Part shown: positions 1 to 8,422 of the stretch, in pieces
How positions within the stretch are numbered: position 1 is the first letter of the stretch
How the letters are laid out: every line of letters starts with the position of its first letter
Assembly (NCBI GenBank): GCA_944319815.1
Contig: CALUEX010000003.1
Location: 1 to 64,000, forward strand
Source of the DNA: an uncultured Prevotella sp.
GTDB lineage: Bacteria > Bacteroidota > Bacteroidia > Bacteroidales > Bacteroidaceae
Reading direction: 5' to 3'
DNA: 64,000 nt
Program-made: the position numbers and the translations under genes
Notes under the pieces: model-generated
Databases searched by the model: none
The model's input: the letters and a program-made list of their open reading frames with translations, nothing else
Told to the model about the DNA's origin: nothing

Positions 1-213
1 CACCCAATAATTTTACGTAACTCGCTGATTATCATTGTGCGCTATATGATGGCGCAAAAAAGTGATGAAGTCAGGAGGCGCACCGAGTTCATCGTTCTGC
101 GCATAACATACGGTATGTTCGACGAACACGGCAACCTGAAGAACCCGCCGAAACCGCAGGAGACAACCACCGGAGGAAACGATGAGGAGGAAATGTACTT
201 TGATTTTGAGTAA
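1..213 (+). CDS. C-terminal end of an unrecognised protein, 5' end outside the window
   Basis: The first frame is open from base 1 to a TAA at 211-213. The 70 visible residues include a basic stretch (KSDEVRRRTEF), the segment ITYGMFDEHGNL and an acidic tail ending EEEMYFDFE. Internal ATG codons at 46 and 49 would allow a 55- or 54-residue protein starting inside the window, but the frame remains open upstream, so a cut-off longer gene is more likely. I do not recognise the family and assign no function. Codon use matches the neighbouring genes. Confidence 0.45.
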   Translation, partial: HPIILRNSLIIIVRYMMAQKSDEVRRRTEFIVLRITYGMFDEHGNLKNPPKPQETTTGGNDEEEMYFDFE

Positions 214-260
214 AAGTACAAAGCCAAAGACACCAAACACCCGAACCAACCACTCCAGAA

Positions 261-444
261 ACCCACCCCAACCCTCCCGAAGGGAGGGAGCTTAAAATGC
301 TTTTGTATTATAAGGGCATTATACTGAAATATTAAAGGACAGCTTATTATACGACAAGGGCTTGATGCTTAACCTGCAAGCATCAAGCCCTTATTGTTTA
401 TCAAGCCATTCAAGCCCCCTCCCTTTGGGAGGGTTGGGGTGGGT
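261..444. repeat. Inverted pair of the CCCTCCC-type phrase
   Basis: The arm at 261-290 begins ACCCACCCCAACCCTCCC and continues into its own small hairpin (CCCTCCC, GAA, GGGAGGG). A near-complement of it lies at 419-444. The two arms enclose the terminator hairpin at 356-392 and fill most of the gap between two convergent genes. The same phrase occurs at 2133-2212, 8423-8452 and, as a perfect inverted pair, at 55276-55377. Confidence 0.75.
356..392. terminator. Bidirectional hairpin between convergent genes
   Basis: A perfect 15-base stem (356-370 with 378-392) and a 7-base loop, AAGGGCTTGATGCTT on the left arm. It lies between the + strand gene ending at 213 and the - strand operon ending at 467. 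T residues follow on the + side (TTATTGTTT). Confidence 0.7.
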
Positions 445-466
445 GTTTGTTGTGGTTTGGAGTATC

Positions 467-802
467 TTACTCCTCCGACAGCACTTTATACCCACCAAGA
501 AATATAAGGAAAAGCACCGAAACGAGCGCCAAGGCATAACTGCCGATGTCGTCGGACGGCAAGCCAATGCCTTTAACGAGCGAACCAATATAAGACACCA
601 AGACGCCAAGCCAGTTGAACTTGAGCAACATCAGCACGCCGGCAACAGCGCATACAGCCGCCCAGATGCGGCTGAGGCGACGCTCGCGGTCGGGCAAGCG
701 GCGCATCACACGGCGCGTGAAACCGTCGTCGGGCACTTCAACCGCATTATCTTCAAAGAACTTTCGCACAAGAAGTTCGTCCCTATCATCTGCCATATCC
801 AT
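467..802 (-). CDS. DUF5056-type small membrane protein downstream of a sigma factor
   Basis: 111 residues: a soluble acidic N-terminus with the GFTRRVMRRLPDR segment typical of DUF5056 proteins of Bacteroidetes, then two hydrophobic segments at roughly 45-70 and 85-105. The start (802, or 796 for the second Met) lies inside the 3' end of the sigma factor gene, so the two are translationally linked. Proteins of this type are regularly encoded directly after ECF-like sigma factors; a role in holding the sigma factor at the membrane is an inference, as no zinc anti-sigma motif is visible. Last gene of a three-gene operon. Confidence 0.75.
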   Translation of the reverse strand: MDMADDRDELLVRKFFEDNAVEVPDDGFTRRVMRRLPDRERRLSRIWAAVCAVAGVLMLLKFNWLGVLVSYIGSLVKGIGLPSDDIGSYALALVSVLFLIFLGGYKVLSEE

Positions 803-1322
803 TCTCCTTTAAAAATTTCACCAGTTTAGCCTTGCCGCGCGAGACGTGCGACTTCACCGTGCCTGCAGGCATTCCCGTGATTTCGGCCACACGGTCGATG
901 GGTTGCCCTTCGACCAAGTGCAGCGTGACGCACACCCGTTCGTCGGGTTTCAGTATGCCCAAGGCTGAATATATGTCCATCCGCAGCCCGCCGTCTGCCA
1001 TGCCGCCACTACGGTCGGGCACGCTGCCGTCAACGCCGCACGTAGCCTTCCGCGAGCGCAGATGGTCCGCCAGCACGTTGCAGGCTATGCGGAACAGCCA
1101 CGTAGAGAACCCCGACATACCGCGAAAGCTGCCTATATGCGTGTAGGCCTTGATGAAGGTGTCTTGCGCCAGGTCGTCGCTCAGCTGCTTGTCGCCGGAC
1201 GTACAACCAAGGAAGAACCGCCGCACCGAGGCCTGGTGGCGCCTGACGAGCGTGTCGAACGCACGCTTGTCGCCGAAGGCAACCACCATGGCAACCAACG
1301 ATATGTCAGTAACCGACTTCAT
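786..1322 (-). CDS. RNA polymerase sigma factor, sigma-70 family, ECF type
   Basis: 178 residues. Region 2 spans about residues 20-85 (FDTLVRRHQ, DDLAQDTFIKAY, FSTWLFRIACNVLADHLR) and region 4 about 115-170 (LHLVEGQPIDRVAEITGM, GTVKSHVSRGKAKL, a helix-turn-helix for the -35 element). Regions 1 and 3 are absent, as in ECF sigma factors. The start codon overlaps the stop of the upstream DUF6249 gene as TAATG. It should direct transcription of an unknown regulon; the co-encoded membrane proteins suggest an envelope signal, which is inference. Confidence 0.92.
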   Translation of the reverse strand: MKSVTDISLVAMVVAFGDKRAFDTLVRRHQASVRRFFLGCTSGDKQLSDDLAQDTFIKAYTHIGSFRGMSGFSTWLFRIACNVLADHLRSRKATCGVDGSVPDRSGGMADGGLRMDIYSALGILKPDERVCVTLHLVEGQPIDRVAEITGMPAGTVKSHVSRGKAKLVKFLKENGYGR

Positions 1323-1999
1323 TACGCTTCCCCGTCAACGTCCTCCCCGCGCTTGTCCGCATCATCCTTGCGCGCCGACGTGCGCGCTATCACGGCCTGG
1401 CCGGCACCATAGAGCATGACGAGCAGGCCTACGCCCGTAAGCCTGTCCCACCCAAAGCACCAGAAAAGGGCGACGAGGCCAAGGCCAATGAAAATATGCC
1501 TGATGCCCTTGCGCCAGAGCAATTCCTTGCTGTCGAACACCGACGGGCGTATGTCGTCGGGCACGGGGCGGCCTGTCTCCATGGCTTTCTCTACGACCTT
1601 GTAACGTTCGCTGCGCCGCTTCGACACCATGACGAGTATGACCACGAGCAGGATGACAGGCGAGAATACCACGAGGAGGCAGAGGATGACGAAGAATATG
1701 GCCACCACGACGCCACCCGCGCCTATCGTTGCGAGATAGGCTATGAGGTTGAACGGGTCGGTAACGTCGTCAATCGAAAAACTGTAATGCCGGCTTACGC
1801 CCGTTCCCGTGGCGTTTGTGCCCGCTCCGTATGCCGCCGTGTCCGTGGCGGTAGTGTCTGAATAGGCCACCACCGCGCCCGTGTCAACGGCTGCCGTGGC
1901 CGCAACCGACTGTCGGCCCTGCCCTTGCGCACCATGCCGGGCGGCGGCAGGAAGGCAGAGCGTAACGGCCATAAGCAATGTAACAATAAACTTTTCCAT
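1322..1999 (-). CDS. DUF6249-like membrane protein with signal peptide
   Basis: 225 residues. An N-terminal signal peptide (MEKFIVTLLMAVTLCLPAAA) is followed by a low-complexity Ala/Thr/Gly linker to about residue 80, then a long hydrophobic segment near 95-125 and two more near 165-205. The cytoplasmic loop RRSERYKVVEKAMETGRPVP is characteristic of the DUF6249 family, usually found beside ECF sigma genes. It is the first gene of the operon with the sigma factor and the DUF5056 protein. Function unknown; sensing or anchoring in the envelope is inferred only from context. Confidence 0.75.
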   Translation of the reverse strand: MEKFIVTLLMAVTLCLPAAARHGAQGQGRQSVAATAAVDTGAVVAYSDTTATDTAAYGAGTNATGTGVSRHYSFSIDDVTDPFNLIAYLATIGAGGVVVAIFFVILCLLVVFSPVILLVVILVMVSKRRSERYKVVEKAMETGRPVPDDIRPSVFDSKELLWRKGIRHIFIGLGLVALFWCFGWDRLTGVGLLVMLYGAGQAVIARTSARKDDADKRGEDVDGEA

Positions 2000-2274
2000 G
2001 TCTTTTTTTGTCTTTTGTTTCTGTATGTTAGACGCACAAAGGAGGCAAAAGGTTGCAACGAGGGGAAGATTTTTTTATTGGAGTTAAGGAGTTATGTAGT
2101 AAAGGAGTTAAGACATTACCTTTTCATCAACTCCCCTCCCCTTGGGGAGGTTGGGATGGGCTGCCTTTTCACCATTCCCCTCCCCTCGGGGAGGATGGGA
2201 GGGGGCTGTTTTTCACTCGCTAAGGAGTTAAGGATTAAGACATTTCAAAAGGTGGCCATCCGCAATGAACGCCG

Positions 2275-2393
2275 CCCTTGTAGGGACATAATTTATTATG
2301 TCCGCACGTTCTGGAAGAACGTTTTTATCAATATTGCCTACTTATACGCCTCTTCGCGGCGTGCGGACATAATAAATTATGTCCCTACAAAGG
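2275..2393. repeat. MITE-like element with 34-base inverted ends
   Basis: Left arm 2275-2308 and right arm 2360-2393 are complementary over 34 bases with one mismatch. Each arm contains its own palindrome, GGACATAATTTATTATGTCC. The 51-base centre is AT-rich with no coding potential. A copy with an intact left and eroded right end is at 26891-26985. Confidence 0.75.
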
Positions 2394-2508
2394 ATGTTTT
2401 CTTATACCGAACTCACGTTAAATTATGCCCCTACAAGGGCCGTGTGCTTTTATATGTCACTATTTATAGATTAACCATACCATACAACTGATTTGCGGAT
2501 GAACCGCA

Positions 2509-2543
2509 AAAGGTATCCTTTGGCTTTGTAAAAGGATACCTTT
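2509..2543. repeat. AAAGG...CCTTT hairpin element
   Basis: Perfect 13-base stem (2509-2521 with 2531-2543) around a 9-base loop. It belongs to the family also present at 10332, 19129, 51022, 52275 and 63429. It could also stop transcription entering from the left. Confidence 0.6.
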
Positions 2544-2640
2544 CATGTTGTGTTTTGTGGCCTTCTGCAAGGCAAAAGATGCCCTTTTGGAAAGTCATTG
2601 ATTAACAGACAATTATCAAGAAAGCTCAAAACGGCTTTTA

Positions 2641-2672
2641 TTTGGAGAGAAATAAAATTATTAGTAACTTTG
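2641..2672 (+). promoter_or_regulatory. Bacteroidetes-type promoter of the rRNA methyltransferase gene
   Basis: TTTG at 2641-2644, a 20-base spacer, TAACTTTG at 2665-2672. This matches the -33/-7 pattern of the primary Bacteroidetes sigma factor. Expected transcript start is near 2676, giving a leader of a little over 20 bases before ATG 2699, and it rules out the in-frame upstream ATG at 2642 as the start. Confidence 0.75.
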
Positions 2673-2698
2673 CATCTCGCAAAACACGACAACAAAAG

Positions 2699-4138
2699 AT
2701 GACGTTGCCAGAGGATTTTATCAGCCAGACGCGGGCCTTCATGGACGACGGCCTGTGGCAGCAGCTGCGGCAAGGGCTCGACGGCGAGGCTCCCGTGAGC
2801 ATCAGGCTCAGCCCCCTGAAATGCCACGCCGACGGCGTGGAGGTCATAGGGTGTGACGGGGGCGTGGCGTGGTGTGCCGACGGGCGCTACCTCGCCGTGC
2901 GGCCAAACTTCACGTTCGACCCCATGCTCCATGCCGGACTGTACTATGTGCAGGAGGCTTCGTCGATGTTTCTCGACGCCGTCCTGCGCCAGCACGTCGG
3001 CAGCCGACCCGTCACTATGCTCGACCTCTGCGCCGCACCGGGCGGCAAGTCGGGCGTGGCAAGGGCTGCCCTGCCCGAGGGTTCGCTCCTCGTGAGCAAC
3101 GAACCGATGCGCGCCCGCGCGCAGGTGCTGGCCGAAAACATGGCAAAGCTGGGCCATGAGGACGTCATCGTGACAAATAACTATGCCGGGGACATAAGCC
3201 GCAGCGGACTGACGTTTGACGTCGTGCTGGCCGACGTGCCGTGCTCGGGCGAGGGAATGTTCCGCAAAGACCCCGGAGCCGTTGGCGAATGGAGCTTGCA
3301 GAACGTCGATAAGTGCTGGCGGTTGCAGCGCAGCATCGTGGCCGACGTGTGGCCTTGCCTGCGCCCCGGCGGACTGTTCGTCTACTCCACCTGCACGTTC
3401 AACACCAGGGAAGACGAGGAGAACGTCCGCTACATCTGCGATGAGCTTGGGGCTGACGTGCTCGACGTTGACACCTGCGACGACTGGCACATCACGGGGT
3501 CGCTGCTGGCGGGCTTCAATGCGCCCGTCTACCGTTTCCTGCCGGGCGTGTCGCGGGGCGAAGGACTGTTCCTTGCCGTAATGCGGAAGCACGGCGAACA
3601 GGACGATAACGCGCCCTTGGCAAAGCCAAAGAAACAGGGCAAGGAGCGGCTCGGCGGCAAGAAAGGCGGCGACGCAAGCCTCGGCACGACATGGCTGAAG
3701 CAGCCCGACAGGTTCGACATAACCACGCTCAACGGCGCGCTCACGGCCATACCGAAGGCATGGCGCAGCGCTTACGACACGGCGGCGAGGCGGCTCAACG
3801 TGCTGTCTGCCGGCGTAAGGCTCGGCGAAGTGAAGGGCAAGGACGTCGTTCCGGCGCAAGCCTTGGCCCTGTCAGCGGCCTTCGACGGCGCGGCGTTCCC
3901 CTCCGTTGAGCTTGACTATGCCGAGGCAATAGCCTACTTGCGCAAGGAGGCCGTGGCGTTGCCCGCCGGCACTCCGCGCGGATACGTCACCGTAAGGTAC
4001 AAAGGCGTGCCGCTCGGCTTCGAGAAGAACATCGGCAACCGCGCCAACAACCTCTACCCTGCCGAGTGGAAAATAAAAAGCACACACACGCCGGAGGGCA
4101 ACAACGAGGTGTTAAGAAAGCAAACAAGTGACAATTAA
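2699..4138 (+). CDS. rsmF: RsmB/RsmF-type rRNA (cytosine-C5) methyltransferase
   Basis: 479 residues. An SAM-dependent methyltransferase that adds a methyl group to C5 of cytosine in 16S rRNA. Visible motifs: SAM-binding CAAPGGKS at 111-118, DVPCSGEG with the releasing cysteine C182, and YSTCTFN with the catalytic cysteine C232. The C-terminal third (about 300-479) carries the Lys-rich linker and the RNA-binding end usual for bacterial RsmF. An ATG 57 bases upstream is in frame but lies at the promoter; family members begin with the LPEDFI-type sequence seen here, so 2699 is preferred. Exact target base is inferred from the family. Confidence 0.9.
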   Translation: MTLPEDFISQTRAFMDDGLWQQLRQGLDGEAPVSIRLSPLKCHADGVEVIGCDGGVAWCADGRYLAVRPNFTFDPMLHAGLYYVQEASSMFLDAVLRQHVGSRPVTMLDLCAAPGGKSGVARAALPEGSLLVSNEPMRARAQVLAENMAKLGHEDVIVTNNYAGDISRSGLTFDVVLADVPCSGEGMFRKDPGAVGEWSLQNVDKCWRLQRSIVADVWPCLRPGGLFVYSTCTFNTREDEENVRYICDELGADVLDVDTCDDWHITGSLLAGFNAPVYRFLPGVSRGEGLFLAVMRKHGEQDDNAPLAKPKKQGKERLGGKKGGDASLGTTWLKQPDRFDITTLNGALTAIPKAWRSAYDTAARRLNVLSAGVRLGEVKGKDVVPAQALALSAAFDGAAFPSVELDYAEAIAYLRKEAVALPAGTPRGYVTVRYKGVPLGFEKNIGNRANNLYPAEWKIKSTHTPEGNNEVLRKQTSDN

Positions 4139-4218
4139 ACAAAAAACAAGTTACGGGCAACAAGTCATATCGGCTCGTTTGCTTGTCTGCTTGTAGCTTG
4201 TAAACTAAAAATAACCCA

Positions 4219-5013
4219 ATGAAACAATATCTTGACCTGCTCAACCGCATAATGACCGAGGGCGTGAAGAAGCACGACCGCACGGGAACGGGCACAATCA
4301 GCATCTTCGGCAACCAGATGCGGTTCCGCCTTGACGACGGTTTTCCGCTGCTTACGACCAAGAAGCTGCACCTGAAGTCAATCATCTACGAACTGCTGTG
4401 GTTCTTGCGCGGCGACACTAACGTGAAGTACCTGCAAGAGCACGGCGTCAGCATCTGGGACGAATGGGCCGGGCCTGACGGCGAACTCGGCCCCGTCTAC
4501 GGCCACCAATGGCGCTCGTGGCCCGACTACAACGGCGGGCATATCGACCAAATACGCAACGTCATCGAACAAATCCGCCACAACCCTGACTCGCGCCGCA
4601 TGGTGGTAAGCGCATGGAACGTGGCCGAAATAGAACAAATGCACCTGCCGCCGTGCCACTGCCTGTTCCAGTTTTACGTGGCGGACGGCCGCCTCAGCCT
4701 GCAACTTTACCAGCGCAGCGCGGACACTTTCCTCGGTGTGCCGTTCAACATAGCGTCTTACGCCCTGTTGCTGATGATGGTCGCACAGGTGACGGGACTG
4801 AAGCCGGGCGACTTCATACATACTACGGGCGACACACACCTGTACCTCAACCACATAGAACAGGTGAAACTGCAGCTTTCGCGCACGCCCCGCCCACTGC
4901 CGACGATGACCATCAACCCTGACGTAAAGGACATCTTCGACTTTAAATTCGAGGACTTTAAACTGGAAAACTACGACCCGTGGCCGCACATCAAGGCCGA
5001 GGTGAGCGTGTGA
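4219..5013 (+). CDS. thyA: Thymidylate synthase
   Basis: 264 residues, the same length as the E. coli enzyme. It converts dUMP to dTMP with methylene-tetrahydrofolate, releasing dihydrofolate. The catalytic cysteine is C146 in PPCHC, preceded by the usual RRMVVSAWN phosphate-binding segment and followed by [17 protein letters not shown]. folA follows after 19 bases, so the enzyme that makes dihydrofolate and the enzyme that recycles it are cotranscribed. The gap upstream holds an inverted pair of CAAGTAGACGAG-type phrases (about 4122-4203). Confidence 0.97.
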   Translation: MKQYLDLLNRIMTEGVKKHDRTGTGTISIFGNQMRFRLDDGFPLLTTKKLHLKSIIYELLWFLRGDTNVKYLQEHGVSIWDEWAGPDGELGPVYGHQWRSWPDYNGGHIDQIRNVIEQIRHNPDSRRMVVSAWNVAEIEQMHLPPCHCLFQFYVADGRLSLQLYQRSADTFLGVPFNIASYALLLMMVAQVTGLKPGDFIHTTGDTHLYLNHIEQVKLQLSRTPRPLPTMTINPDVKDIFDFKFEDFKLENYDPWPHIKAEVSV

Positions 5014-5032
5014 CGATTAAAAACATACGACC

Positions 5033-5512
5033 ATGCAAATATCACTCATCGCCGCCGTGGCGCGCAACCGCGCCATAGGCAAGGACAATAAATTGATTTA
5101 CTGGTTGCCTGACGACATGAAAAGGTTTAAGGCTCTGACGACGGGACACACCATAATAATGGGGCGGCGCACGTTTGAGTCACTGCCGAAGGGCGCGCTG
5201 CCCAACCGCCGCAACATCGTGTTGAGCCGCACGCGGCAAGATTTCACGGGCTGCGATGCCTACTCCTCGCTTGAGGAAGCCATCGCCCACTGCACCGAAG
5301 ACGAGGACATATACGTCATCGGGGGCGAGGAGGTGTACCGGCAGGCCATCGGCAAGGCCGACCGCCTTTGCCTTACGGAGGTTGACGACACGCCCGACGG
5401 GGCAGATGCGTTCTTCCCCGACTATTCGGGTTGGCGTGAAACGGGCCGCGAACGGCACGCCAAGGACGAGCGTCACGCCTTCAACTTCGACTTCGTTGAC
5501 TACGAGAAATAA
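5033..5512 (+). CDS. folA: Dihydrofolate reductase
   Basis: 159 residues, normal for a bacterial DHFR. It reduces dihydrofolate to tetrahydrofolate with NADPH. Visible: ISLIAAVARNRAIGKDNKL at the N-terminus, the WLPDDMKRFK substrate-binding helix with the usual acidic residue, IIMGRRTFESLP for NADPH, and VIGGEEVYRQA near 95-105. It shares a transcript with thyA and ends at a bidirectional terminator 4 bases after the stop. Confidence 0.97.
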   Translation: MQISLIAAVARNRAIGKDNKLIYWLPDDMKRFKALTTGHTIIMGRRTFESLPKGALPNRRNIVLSRTRQDFTGCDAYSSLEEAIAHCTEDEDIYVIGGEEVYRQAIGKADRLCLTEVDDTPDGADAFFPDYSGWRETGRERHAKDERHAFNFDFVDYEK

Positions 5513-5516
5513 ACAA

Positions 5517-5555
5517 AAAAGCCGAGAGCCGGACGTAATCCAGCACTCGGCTTTT
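5517..5555. terminator. Bidirectional terminator between folA and the TlpA-like gene
   Basis: AAAAGCCGAG (5517-5526) pairs with CTCGGCTTTT (5546-5555), with A-rich sequence on one side and T-rich on the other, so it can serve both converging genes. Confidence 0.85.
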
Positions 5556-5572
5556 CTGTTGTTTGCCTTGTC

Positions 5573-6751
5573 TTATTTGCTTGAAAACAGCTTCGCTACA
5601 CGCTCCTTGAGGTCTCCTTTGCCGTAGCCCGCCCACTTCTCTATGAACGTTCCTTGCGGAGAGAGCAGCACAAAGAGCGGTATGGCCAATATGTCGAACT
5701 TCGCCGCAAGGCCGCTACGTCCTTTACGCTCGTTCAGGTTGTTGCCCGTCACGCCGTAAACGTCGGTCGCCTCGCGCCACATCTTGTCGTTATCGAGCGA
5801 CATACTGATAACCGCCACGGAGTCCTTGTACATCTCCGCCACTTCCTTCAGCTCTGGAATAGCCATCTTGCAAGCGCCGCAGCCATAGCTCCAGAAGTCC
5901 ATCAAGACGTATTTTCCCCTGAAATCAGACAGGTGGTGGACGTTTCCGTCAATGTCATACAGTTCGCAATCCTCGATAACATCACCCGCCCTGGCCTGTA
6001 CGGGAGGGTAAATCACCGCTCCGGCCTCCCTCCCATACGGTGTGTTACGCCACTTTTCAGGCAACGTGTCGTAAAGTTCCTTGACACAGTTCTTCACGTC
6101 TTCACGCTCCGAACGCTTCGCCATATAGGCATTATTGAGTAAATTCAACATCCATTGCTCGCTAACCAGAATGTCGGCCATTGCCTTGCTTTCACGTAAG
6201 ACGATTTCTTCATTCAGCTTTCTGCTGGCCTTTTTCAGGCTGTCGCGCTGTGCCTTGAGCCTCGACTTCTCTTCTTTTGCCAGCCCTTTGGCCTTCAGCT
6301 GCGCCTTGACTGACTCCTCATCATAGTCAATCCGCTGCACTTCGCGCCACAAGTCACGCACTGGGTCAATGAGTTTTTGCGCCTCAAGCTGTTCGGGAAC
6401 GTCGCTCTCAACGTTCCAAGTGTAAACGAACATATCGTCGGAGGTGATTTTCACGTGGCTGCCGGGGCGCACATAAACCCTCAAGCACATACTGCCCGTA
6501 TCGCCATACTGCGTCGCCAACGACAGATTATCAGTGCCGTCACCGATTGTTTCGCCCTCAAAGCGGAACTTGCCGGCCCTCAACGTGTCCTTCGCAATGA
6601 GTTTTCCCATGGTTCCTTCGTCACGGAACAACAGGACAACCGTACCCTTCGGCGCCTCACCTACGCTCCCTTCAATCACATAACTGCCTTGGGCTTGCGC
6701 CGCAAGAGCGGCAAACGCAAGCCCAAGGCATGACATAAACCTAAGTTTCAT
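5573..6751 (-). CDS. TlpA-like thiol-disulfide oxidoreductase with DUF4369 domain
   Basis: 392 residues. Signal peptide to about residue 20 (ends AAQAQG), a DUF4369-type beta domain at about 22-130, a charged helical linker (about 135-215, rich in Lys/Glu), and a C-terminal thioredoxin/AhpC-TSA-fold domain from about 250. The redox motif is C-G-A-C at 291-294 in FWSYGCGACK, preceded by GKYVLMDFW. The family acts in the periplasm or at the outer membrane in disulfide reduction; its partner here is unknown. Single-gene unit, no operon partner. Confidence 0.88.
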   Translation of the reverse strand: MKLRFMSCLGLAFAALAAQAQGSYVIEGSVGEAPKGTVVLLFRDEGTMGKLIAKDTLRAGKFRFEGETIGDGTDNLSLATQYGDTGSMCLRVYVRPGSHVKITSDDMFVYTWNVESDVPEQLEAQKLIDPVRDLWREVQRIDYDEESVKAQLKAKGLAKEEKSRLKAQRDSLKKASRKLNEEIVLRESKAMADILVSEQWMLNLLNNAYMAKRSEREDVKNCVKELYDTLPEKWRNTPYGREAGAVIYPPVQARAGDVIEDCELYDIDGNVHHLSDFRGKYVLMDFWSYGCGACKMAIPELKEVAEMYKDSVAVISMSLDNDKMWREATDVYGVTGNNLNERKGRSGLAAKFDILAIPLFVLLSPQGTFIEKWAGYGKGDLKERVAKLFSSK

Positions 6752-6781
6752 AAACCTTCCTGCCTACTTTCCGACGAAGTT

Positions 6782-7276
6782 TCACTCGGATGTAAGATAC
6801 GTATCGTCCACAGGAATGTCAACTATCGGCAGCTGGCGGCTGAACGCAGAGTTAAACGAAATTATCGTCTCGCTGCGCGAAAGGCCAAGAGGCTGCAGGC
6901 GGTCGTGGATGATATTAAGCAAGTGATGGTTGTTCAAGGCGTATATTTTGATAAACATATCATAGTCACCGGTGGTGTAATGACATTCAACCACTTCAGG
7001 AATTCTCTTCAATTCGTCAACAACCTCGTCGAATTTCTCGGGATTTTTAAGGTTAAGACCCATGTAGGCGCACGTCTCGTAGCCTATTTTCTCCGGGTCG
7101 ATGATGAACTTCGAGCCTTTCAACACCCCGAGGTTGTTGAGCTTCTGGATACGTTGGTGTATGGCTGCGCCGCTTACATTGCATGAACGAGCCACCTCAA
7201 GAAACGGTATGCGGGCATCTTCCGCGATGAGCTTGAGAATTTTCTTGTCTAAAGAATCTAAATTGTGATGTGCCAT
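6782..7276 (-). CDS. Lrp/AsnC-family transcriptional regulator
   Basis: 164 residues: N-terminal helix-turn-helix (about 10-60; LDKKILKLIAEDARIPF, SGAAIHQRIQKLNNLGVL) and C-terminal AsnC ligand-binding domain (about 70-155; CHYTTGDYDMFIKIYA). Such proteins form octamers and respond to amino acids. Its target is not evident from the neighbours, which are a TlpA-like gene and an ExbD operon on the same strand. A promoter lies just upstream. Confidence 0.93.
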   Translation of the reverse strand: MAHHNLDSLDKKILKLIAEDARIPFLEVARSCNVSGAAIHQRIQKLNNLGVLKGSKFIIDPEKIGYETCAYMGLNLKNPEKFDEVVDELKRIPEVVECHYTTGDYDMFIKIYALNNHHLLNIIHDRLQPLGLSRSETIISFNSAFSRQLPIVDIPVDDTYLTSE

Positions 7277-7319
7277 TGTATGTCGGAATATTTACTTTTA
7301 TGATAAATTTAACTTTATG

Positions 7320-7350
7320 CAAAGATACGATATATTTATCATTTCCGCAA
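7320..7350 (-). promoter_or_regulatory. Promoter of the Lrp/AsnC gene
   Basis: Read on the - strand: TTG ending at 7348, about 19 bases, TATCTTTG at 7327-7320. The leader is about 40 bases and AT-rich, with a TTTATCATAAAAGTAAA stretch that may be an autoregulatory site (inference). Confidence 0.6.
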
Positions 7351-7412
7351 CAAATCGTAAGCAAAAATTCAACAATAGGCAATAGATTAAAACTTTGTAA
7401 AAGAATGAGAAT

Positions 7413-7880
7413 TTATCTCCCGTCCTTCTGTGTGGCTGAATAGTTGACGCGCAACGCCCCTGCACGCCGTAAAGCCTGGCGCACATCGGCTATTACGCCC
7501 ATCTCGGTTTCACGGTCAGCCTTCACCGAAACGCTCATCGCCTGTGCGTCTTCGGGCGACATACGGTTGCGTTCCCCAGCCACATAGTCGGTCACTTGGT
7601 CCATGTCGGCATACTTATCGTTTACCTGTACGCACGTTTCATTGCCTACAACGCGGCTCATCTCGTCCGTGGGCTTACCTACATATATATGCGTAACGGC
7701 CGATTTCTTCACCAGCCGGGTAAGTTCCGTACCCTCGGGCACGCGGTATTTCACCTTCAGCGTAACCTGCCTCATGTGCGTAACGGTGATGAAGAAGAAG
7801 AGTACGGTGAAAATCAGGTCGGGCAGCGATGCCGTGTTGAGCATCGGCACCTCGCGGCGCGTGAGGCGGAAGAAGCTCAT
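7413..7880 (-). CDS. exbD: ExbD/TolR-type biopolymer transport protein (second copy)
   Basis: 155 residues from the ATG at 7880, which overlaps the stop of the first exbD as ATGA. Short cytoplasmic N-terminus, one membrane helix (about 18-36, LPDLIFTVLFFFITVT) and a periplasmic domain. The membrane-helix aspartate thought to carry protons is present in LPDLIF. A start further upstream would run into the first exbD and lacks support. With ExbB it should convert proton flow into motion of TonB. Confidence 0.88.
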   Translation of the reverse strand: MSFFRLTRREVPMLNTASLPDLIFTVLFFFITVTHMRQVTLKVKYRVPEGTELTRLVKKSAVTHIYVGKPTDEMSRVVGNETCVQVNDKYADMDQVTDYVAGERNRMSPEDAQAMSVSVKADRETEMGVIADVRQALRRAGALRVNYSATQKDGR

Positions 7881-8413
7881 CGTGCGCCTCCTTCCTGCCC
7901 CATGGTAACGGTCTCGGTCATGCGTTGTGGGTAAACGGCACGCACTTCGGCGCGCTGTTCGGGCGTGCACGCGGCATAGGGCTTGCCGTAAGTCTCCTTT
8001 GCATGGCGGTCGCGAAGGAAGTTGTAGGCCGCCACGACTTCGTTCTGGACGTTGAAATATACGTCATACGACGCGCTGCGGGCCACGTCGAGCATAACCA
8101 TGCGACTGCGGGCGGCGCCATCAGTGCCGAGGAAAGACACCACACGAGAGCGCAAGCGGCTTACGTCCAAGGGCTTGCCGTCGGCCAAGAGGCGCCCTGA
8201 CGGCGTGATTTCGAGCTGCAAGACGTTGCTGCGCGCCACGTCGGAGACCGTCTCCACAGCCTCGTCGTCAATCGGCGGGAGCATACGTTGCAGCCCCTTG
8301 TCAACGTCCATCGACGTCATCACAAGGAAAAACACCAGCAGGATGAACGATATGTCAGCCGTTGACGTGGTGTTAAGTTGCGGCACCGTGCGCTTGTCTT
8401 GACGTAAAATCAT
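7877..8413 (-). CDS. exbD: ExbD/TolR-type biopolymer transport protein (first copy)
   Basis: 178 residues: short N-terminus, one membrane helix at about 16-36 with the conserved aspartate (STADISFILLVFFLV), then a periplasmic domain of about 140 residues. Longer than the second copy; the segment after 100 (DVYFNVQNEVVAAYN, CTPEQRAEV) is typical of the longer Bacteroidetes ExbD. Tandem, unequal ExbD proteins are usual in this phylum. Confidence 0.88.
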   Translation of the reverse strand: MILRQDKRTVPQLNTTSTADISFILLVFFLVMTSMDVDKGLQRMLPPIDDEAVETVSDVARSNVLQLEITPSGRLLADGKPLDVSRLRSRVVSFLGTDGAARSRMVMLDVARSASYDVYFNVQNEVVAAYNFLRDRHAKETYGKPYAACTPEQRAEVRAVYPQRMTETVTMGQEGGAR

Positions 8414-8422
8414 GATATATTA

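Larger units (their letters stand above)
2000..2640. other. Repeat-filled intergenic region
   Basis: No credible gene in about 640 bases between divergent genes. In order it holds GGAGTTAAGG-type phrases (2080-2125 and 2218-2245), two CCCTCCCC hairpin phrases (2133-2150, 2185-2212), a MITE-like element (2275-2393), a partial copy of its end (2406-2442), and an AAAGGTATCC hairpin (2509-2543) with a trailing AAAGATGCCCTTTT half-site. The frame open through much of it on the + strand is not supported by any family. Confidence 0.7.

Noticed and set aside
1925..2491. 188-codon open frame on the + strand between divergent genes
   Set aside because: It runs through hairpin phrases and the MITE-like element and has no coherent protein character.
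2543..3859. Long open frame antisense to the rRNA methyltransferase gene
   Set aside because: Shadow frame over a certain gene, extending into repeat DNA.
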